The notes below the pieces were generated by a model. The model was not told where the DNA came from. It made no database searches and saw only the letters and a program-made list of their open reading frames with translations. From NCBI GenBank assembly GCA_009103225.1, contig RHPI01000260.1, positions 41,570-105,569 on the forward strand: 64,000 nt of DNA. Direction: 5' to 3'. This DNA comes from Chlorokybus atmophyticus (lineage: Eukaryota > Streptophyta > Chlorokybophyceae > Chlorokybales > Chlorokybaceae). This document shows, piece after piece, positions 57,525-64,000 of this stretch (the first letter of the stretch is position 1; each line of letters starts with the position of its first letter). A program made the translations under genes and the position numbers.

Positions 57525-59703
57525 TTACATCAGAGATGATAGGCAAGCTTGCAGAATCTGAGCCACTTCAGGCATGGTAGGGCGCGTCCAAGGCTGGCTG
57601 CTTGCGCAGCGGGCAGCCAATGCGACAACCATGTGGAATGCGGGGAAGTGGACTCCTGCCATCAGCGGGTCGGCCAGCTTGTACGTCTCATTTGCCTCTA
57701 GCATGCGTGTCACCTGCGTAGCACACAGGTGCTGTTCAGGACTCTGTTGCGCTGTCGATTGAACAAACAAACACGCGCTCAACAACTGCAAATGTATTGA
57801 GGTCTTACCCATATGAGCAGGTGTTGCATGCCGCAGGGCTGGTGTTCGTCAAATGGAGGGTGGCCTGTCATAAGCTCCATCAACAAGATGCCATAACTGT
57901 ACACATCGCTTTCACAGGACGCGACAGAGGTGGACATGTACCTGCAGGTCACCACAACAATCAGTTTTCACAACACAAAACCGAGCTCACATGGGCAGCA
58001 TTGTAGCATGAAGGGTCACAATGGAGCTCATATACTCACTCTGGAGCGCAGTAGCCGTAGGAGCCGACCACGCGGGTTTCGTGACCCACATCGCCATCGA
58101 GGCGTTTAGCAACTCCAAAGTCAGCAATCTGCAAATAACAGAAACGGTTAGTCCTTTCCACAGCACGTGTAGACTGCAGTCTGCTTTGGCACCACACGCA
58201 CCTTTGGGAGCAGGTTTTTACAGAGCAGAACATTCTTGGGTTTGAGGTCTCTGTGAAGGACAGGTGGGTCCTGCCCGTGCAAACATGCGAGCCCGCGCGC
58301 AATCCCTATCGCGATTACCAGCCGCTGCATCCAAGTGAGCGCTCGCGAAGTGTCTGCACAAGCGAATATGTGCACTTGGTTACAGCGTGTCCACATGAAC
58401 ACATGTACATGTGCAGTTCCCCTTGGCGTTTTTGTGGGGGAGGGGGGCAGCAAAGGCATACCTGTTATTCTCAACCTGTCTGCAAGAGTGCCACCCTCCA
58501 TTAAGTCCACCACTAACAACATCTTGTTGCCTGGAGCTGTGCATATGCTGTGTGTCCAACGATAACCGTCAAGGCGTGTTTTCAAGGACGTTGCTTGCAC
58601 ACTGTACGTGGGTGAAGCCATCCAATACAAAAACAGTGCGGGGACTTACGATAGTAGAGGCAGAATGTTCGGGTGCTGGATGCCGTACAATGCCGTGACT
58701 TGTGCAAGAAACTCTCCTTGCGCTGTCGCGCATGCATTGAGGTCCATCACCTTGACAGCAGCTTGCTACAGCACAGCCACAATAGTCAGTCATGCACTTG
58801 CGCTGTATAAAGTTTTCTCACATCGTGCGTTGAAGTAATAGATGTGCAGTAACCACTCACAGTTCCATCGGGAAAGCGTGCTTCGTACACAGCGCCAAAG
58901 GCTCCGGAACCCAGAAGCCGGCTTGAGGCAAAACATTCTGTGGCCTGCACCAGGTCCATGTACGAGTACTCCACATGCGCGTTATTAACGTTGATAACCA
59001 CCTCCGCTAGGCTTCTTTCATTGCGAGAATCTGTTGCATATACATGAACAGTCAGAAGCAAGCCCCAGCTTTCACAAAGTCCTGTGCTGTATGTTGTCTG
59101 TGCATGCACCACCCAACAAGTGACAAATCATACGGACGCACACATGCTTGGACTTGCAGCAAGCTAGCGGAGTGTGTAGTTCAATGCCACAAGTCCTTAT
59201 TGCATGCACGCTCAGTGCATAGTGTACTTAAGCTGTGCATGCATGCTCACTCATACAAAGCATGCAGGCTGCACAGAATAGCTGAGAAAACCAAAAAAAA
59301 AAATATATTACTTGCACGGACATGACTGCCTATATTGTCTGCTCAATCCGTTGCATGTCCACTTACTATACACGTGCGCAACATGCATCACAATATGTAC
59401 ACCCAGCTCGCAACCATAGCAACGACAAGTACCTTGCCAAGGCACAGCCATTGGGCTCATGTCGCCACTCTTCGACCTGGCAGGCGCACCATAGACCCAT
59501 GGGTTTTGGCTGCGCTGCTTTCTGCAGAACCATATGCAGCCTGAGATGGTGAGGAGGATGGCGCCGAGGAGGACACAGCCACCGACGATAAGGGCTGCAG
59601 GCATACCAGCGATGTTTGAGGCAAAGTCGACGGAGGGGACAGCCACAGGCATCGGGCTGAGCCTGGCCTGGCCTGGCCTGGCCTGGTCTGGCCTGTTGCC
59701 CAC
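57525..59703 (-). CDS. Receptor-like (RLK/Pelle-type) Ser/Thr protein kinase
   Basis: The first exon, 59703-59433, encodes a short N terminus, one membrane span (AALIVGGCVLLGAILLTISG) and a basic juxtamembrane stretch (FCRKQRSQ). Exon 59030-58861 joins in phase and carries the glycine loop GSGAFGAVYEARF. Next come AAVKVMD with the ATP-binding Lys (58750), HPNILPLL, LMEGGTLADRL, catalytic loop HRDLKPKNVLL (58230), DFGVAKR (58115), SYGYCAPE (58045), SDVYSYGILLMELMTG (57890) and the closing RPTMPEVAQIL (57560). All key residues are present. The YSYMDLVQATECF start of the kinase part is like plant RLKs. The outside part is only 20-35 residues, so it has no ligand-binding domain. The extreme N terminus from the ATG at 59703 is encoded by CCTGG repeats; the ATG at 59652 may be the true start. 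Confidence 0.9.
59662..59696. repeat. CCTGG tandem repeat
   Basis: About six units of TGGCC/CCTGG with one variant (CTGGTCTGG). They overlap the start of the kinase gene and, if translated, give an Arg-Pro-Gly-Gln-Ala repeat. Confidence 0.85.
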
Positions 59704-62700
59704 TGCTCTGGCCCTGGCCTCAACTGTGCTCCGCTCTGGACTGTTTAAGCAACACTGATCTGATGCAGAGCAGTTTGGTGAACGAAGAGAGAGAGCGAGA
59801 GTAAGTGGAAGTCAGAGCCAAGCCTTGGGCCTTTACCTCAAGCTACCGCTGGCCTTTACGTCTAGAGCTCTGGAGCTCAAGCCTTTCAACTAGCACTGCC
59901 TAGTGCTACTCCGTACTTGTGTCCTTAATAACCGCCCAGCAAATCTGAGCTGTAAGACTTGAGGCATCGGCGTAGCCATTGCCTGTGAGAAGCCGAGGCG
60001 GCGGCGGCGGTAGCCTCTAGCTTACAATTCGAACTATGTACTGCTTAGCTTCCGCTTCTGGCTCAGTCCAAAGTGCCTAGCGTTAAAATGGCTCCCCTCA
60101 GTACGGTGGATGCAAGCCCACAAATAGAGATACACATGCACACACGCACCCAGGCTCAGAGATACACGCTCTGATACAGCCAACGCTTGATTCTCTCTCC
60201 CTAACAGCCGCCATGCATGCGGCGACAAAAAGCAATAGGCTGCGCCAGCTGTGACAGCCTACCGGTAGAGCAAAATGTACTACTGGTAGTGCTGCCATTA
60301 TGACTGCAGTGTACTGGCACTCCCCTTTCGACCCCACTCATTCCCTACACTCCGAGCCACCAAGCAACCGTGCACATCAACAACCTCGCCAACTAGGCAG
60401 CGCCTAAACTCTCCGAACAAAACCTAAAAGCGTGCAGAGTGTCATCAGAGTGGCACTCTGTCACCATTGGTGCTGGCTTGATCTCCCGCAATAACTGTAA
60501 GAGGATCGCATACTTACCAGTGGCATGTTCGGCAACACAAGAACAAATTCGGACCAGTCACATCACACAGGGCGAAAGAGAGCCGTGAACTTGTTGAGAG
60601 CCTTTACCTACCTTGCACGAGGCGATAAGTCTGAAAAGGGCTGGAGAGGGAAGCCACCAACCGCAATGACACCAATTTCAATTGCTACCAGTCGTTGGGA
60701 TGGGCCGTTTATGAGCCTGCGACCGAGGCCTGTTCCGCATGCTGGACAGGGCTGAAAGTTTCAGCCAGAAAAGGGAAGCCACCAACTTCACAGAACACCG
60801 CAAGTTTTTCAAGGTCTTATCAGGAATAAAAGGTTTCCACGGGGAAAGTACACCTTTGTAAAAGTCAAAGGCTTGACTCGTGCTCGACGTTTCATGTGAC
60901 CTCAGTCCCCAAAGGTCGCGAGTCGCAGGGCAGTGACTGTGCACTGACCGAGTGGCACAGCCTGTGCCGCACAGGGACGACTGCCGCCATGTCCGGTACA
61001 TGGCGGCCTACGTCCGCCCCTCTACATGTGTCTGCTCAGCCAATGAAACGGGCAAGTGTGGCGGACAAGGGCGGCGGCGCGCGGGCAGGTCTCAGATCTT
61101 CAGCCTCATTTCACACATTCATCATTGTCTGCGTGGCGGCGCTATGGCGGCAGCTTCGAGGTGGACAGATTGTAGGGTACATAGAGCATCACAGTAGCCC
61201 AACCTGGGTAATGATGGTTCCGGACTGGCACTTCTGATTGCCAGGGCATGTTTGGTTGTACGGGTGCATGTGACACGTTCGTCGCAGTTTTGCACTTGTC
61301 TGCGTCCACAAACAGCACGGAGTGGTTAGCAAGCACCACGTGTGCTGTAGGCTACTCAGAAACCGCTTCTGCCTGGTTGTTGGGCTCGAGGTGCCGGTTC
61401 ATAAATCGCGATCATTGATTGCCGATCAACCCCCTTTCTGGCGCGTAAGGGCGGCTGACACGGGATGATCACGTTGGGATGGCCCACTTTGCCATCCCAT
61501 GAAGAATATATTACCGAGCCGTCAACTTCTGGACTGCCGCGGACTTGTGATGAAACCTTTGACTGCAACACTCGATGCATAGGCTGCAAGAGGGGCATGC
61601 ATAACAAACATCTTGAAAGCATTAGGCGTTGACTGCTATAAACATACAAACAAGTATATCTATAGATCAAATTATTCAAGCGCATGCCTCCAACTTCATT
61701 ATCATGTTGTACCTTGAACCTGATTGGATTGTTTTGCACTGTATGATTGTTGTGCCGTTACGTATCGTTATGGAAACTACTTAAAGAGGGCACAAAACAT
61801 GACATTTGTCTACAATATGTGAATGTTATTAAGTGATTGATATTTATCACTGTGCCGCCAATTTGATTTGTCCAATTGGATTGATGAAATTGGCGGCACA
61901 GTGGTAACATAAATCTAATTTTTATGAACTATAAACTTGGCAATAGGAAGTAAAGCGCACGCCGCGGCGACAATGGTATGTAATAGCATATTAAACCATT
62001 TCAACATAGTTGCATCGAGGAGTATATTTATGCACCTTTAAAAAAGGGCTTTATACTTATGCAAATGGTTGGCACATTGTTTTAGGCACGAGATCATTAA
62101 TACTATATTGTAAGTTGCGCGTGACAAGTGAAGACCACTTATGCTCATTGTAGAATCATAAGCAATATACATTATGCACGCGCACGACACTCGCATAAAC
62201 GTATTTCACAACAACTTTTGATGTTAATGTATATGAGCACGAATGGTAACACTGCACTTCAATTTACAACTGTTCGTTGTAAATCATGTACACGAGGTGA
62301 TTATAAACAAATGTTTTGCTTTTTACTGTAATCATGTATACTACTACTATAGCGGTTATACAGCTGCGTAGTCCAATTGCTATGCTATTCACAACAATAG
62401 TTAATGCTTTCTCAATCCACATGAAGACCAAAATTCAGTTTGGGGACATATAAGAATCAGGTAGGGGGCAAAAGTGAAGAGTGGAGCTTAAAATACGGTC
62501 AGTCATGAAGAGTTAAATACTGGTATGCAAGTAAGATATTGCTGTTGGCCGCCATTACCGTGTGCAAATAAACCTAACGGTTGTTGGAGTGCGGCTGTTG
62601 GCATAGTGTGCAATGCGATGCTAAAGGCATTAAAATATTGGTGCGACACCCAAGCTAGCCTATGACGGTGCCATGGTTTCATTTATCACAGAGCACGCTT
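59704..62700. other. Spacer without a supported gene
   Basis: Open frames near 60525-60755, 60678-61237 and 61356-61739 show no recognised domain or splice chain. GGGAAGCCACCAAC occurs twice (about 60649 and 60775). A GGC run lies at about 60000-60015. DNA becomes markedly AT-rich after 61740. Confidence 0.45.
61848..61903. repeat. Perfect 17-base inverted repeat, 56 bases overall
   Basis: CACTGTGCCGCCAATTT at 61848-61864 pairs exactly with AAATTGGCGGCACAGTG at 61887-61903. The spacer contains the palindrome TCCAATTGGA. It looks like a very small MITE or a protein-binding palindrome. No clear target duplication flanks it. Confidence 0.9.
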
Positions 62701-62713
62701 GCTATAAACCTTG

Positions 62714-63124
62714 CAGCATTAATGTCAATATGGACAGCATGTTGGCATGCATGCAAACAGTCAAGGGGCCTCACTGCATTATAATCATAAGCATAAGTCT
62801 TGTAGACCACGTGCATACATTAGCTTTCCACTTTGGCGCTTAATTGCAAGCAACAGCATGCTCATGGCAATTAAGTGGTAATTTACAATTGCAAAGTACA
62901 ATGCGAGGCCTCGCGACCACTGCAATGCTTTTTTGCTAATCGATTTGGAAAGCAACAATGTTAATAATGACGGCATGTTGGCATGCACACAAATAATGAA
63001 CAGGCCTCAATGCATTGTAAGCACAAGTCTTGTAAATTACGTGCATGCCTTGGTGCTTTCCATTTTTGCACTTAATCGCAAGCGACGGCATGCTCATGCC
63101 CATTGCGTTGTAGTTTACAACTCG
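62714..63124. repeat. Direct duplication of a 170-180-base block
   Basis: The blocks at about 62714-62895 and 62952-63124 share GCATGTTGGCATGC, CATAAGTCTTGTA-type, ACGTGCAT, GCTTTCCA, GCTTAATYGCAAGC and CATGCTCATG in the same order. They are diverged by about a fifth to a quarter by eye. Confidence 0.75.
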
Positions 63125-63150
63125 TAATCGCTACGATAGTGATTACGAGT
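63120..63150. repeat. Short inverted repeat
   Basis: ACTCGTAATC at 63120-63129 pairs with GATTACGAGT at 63141-63150. Confidence 0.8.
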
Positions 63151-64000
63151 GTTAATGGATAAAAACATAAAATATTAGCGATTTTGATAATGCATTGTAT
63201 ACTTCACAATTGCTTTACTTATGGGGCATTATTTTATTGATTTTGAGTTTTATCACTCTTGCACAGAACGCGCATGATGCCTCAAGCCACTTATTAATGC
63301 ATATATTTTAATGGAGCCCCCCAATTATAACAGCCCCAACCCTTTTTGCGGGGGGCAGGTGCGGTGGGGGTCTTTACTGAAGGGGCTTTAATAAAAAAGG
63401 GGGGGCTTGTACTTCTAGCTAGAAGTTATGGTGAGGACCATAACAGACATCATTTTTGCTGCCTATTGTTGTGCAAGGTATGGTGGCCTGCCGCCGCCCA
63501 TAGCGGCAACGGGCTATGGCTATGCAGGTGGTTAATTGTTGCATATGTTGTTGTGAATAGGCTCAAGAGTGACTTGCATACACAATTGACACAGAGCATA
63601 ATGCACGTGGTTGAGTAACAATGACCCGCAGCAGGTGGTGATGTTGAGGGGTGATGCAGCAAATGTTACAGGAGTTGCGTATACAAACTATTAAGCGAGG
63701 GTTTTAGGGGCACGTCATTACTTATTCAGTGCGTCTCAACGCATGATGCCGCGCACCAGCTATCAACCTACTACAGTCCAACCACTCTGTATCCACGCTC
63801 TATTATACATGGGAATACAAACGCATAAAAGTATAACTTTTGCTCATGTAAGCAGTGCACACTCTAGCGTAAGCATAAATACAACATCTTGTGCATGCAT
63901 ATCACGAGGGTAACTGTCTATAATCTATCACTTCCCTCTTTGCACCACTATGAGCATATTAAAAGGTCATTTAAGTATGCATGATGTGCATGCAACGAGG
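63151..64000. other. AT-rich spacer, no gene seen
   Basis: Contains G-runs near 63345-63405 and TGCATGC motifs at the end. No supported gene. Confidence 0.45.

Noticed and set aside
60678..61237. Overlapping 100-codon frames on both strands
   Set aside because: No recognised motif and no fitting splice sites; they do not look like conserved protein.
61356..61739. 127-codon minus-strand frame
   Set aside because: Has a protein-like middle (SVIYSSWDGKVGHPNVIIP) but I cannot relate it to a family or build a gene around it.
1..64000. CRISPR arrays, bacterial operons, rRNA or tRNA genes
   Set aside because: The tandem repeats have no CRISPR-like regular spacers, the genes have spliceosomal introns, and I could not recognise any tRNA or rRNA by eye; a covariance-model scan would be needed to exclude tRNAs.

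Overview
The window is nuclear DNA of a eukaryote, most likely a green alga or another member of the green lineage. Genes are rich in short GT-AG introns, lie on both strands in no operon-like order, and are separated by TG/CA-rich, TGCATGC-rich spacers. The proteins have plant or algal character: an R3H-DEAH-ankyrin helicase of the DExH6/NIH class, an EMB8-type alpha/beta hydrolase, a Rubisco-LSMT/SETD3-type SET protein, a receptor-like (Pelle-type) kinase, a plant-type DUF819 membrane protein and a DIRS-like retroelement. The species cannot be named from this sequence.

Layout, left to right. 1-1.9 kb: AT-rich spacer with a duplicated 85-base block. 1.9-3.6 kb: exons of an unidentified coiled-coil gene that carry stop codons. 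10.4-5.0 kb (-): DExH6/YTHDC2-type helicase, rebuilt as 12 exons that stay in phase. 10.8-14.6 kb (+): ANKRD13-like protein, 10 exons in phase. 15.2-18.2 kb: a complete-looking pogo/Tigger transposon with matching terminal inverted repeats and a four-exon, open transposase. 19.6-18.4 kb (-): OSTC subunit of oligosaccharyltransferase. 20.4-26.9 kb (+): decayed DIRS-like retroelement. 26.9-29.7 kb (+): an inverted, frameshifted copy of the 3' part of the POLE gene, introns included. 31.2-29.9 kb (-): the 5' half of a DUF819 gene, cut off where the POLE copy begins. 31.2-34.0 kb: repeat-rich spacer with an LTR-like end and a perfect hairpin. 34.1-37.5 kb (+): EMB8/ABHD-type hydrolase. 50.2-38.3 kb (-): the full catalytic subunit of DNA polymerase epsilon. 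50.7-51.3 kb (+): a small disordered SP/TP-rich protein. 53.2-51.7 kb (-): CutA1. 53.3-56.7 kb (+): SET-domain methyltransferase. 59.7-57.5 kb (-): receptor-like kinase. 59.7-64 kb: AT-rich spacer with direct and inverted repeats and no convincing gene.

Three gene pairs are divergent with short shared upstream regions (helicase/ANKRD13, POLE/SP-rich protein, CutA1/SET), so shared promoters are likely. The most unusual part is 20-31 kb, where a retroelement relic, an inverted POLE segment, a fold-back junction and a truncated DUF819 gene lie end to end. This looks like a DNA-level rearrangement. No new biological system can be claimed; the best leads are that rearrangement, the possibly active pogo element and the orphan SP/TP-rich gene paired with POLE.
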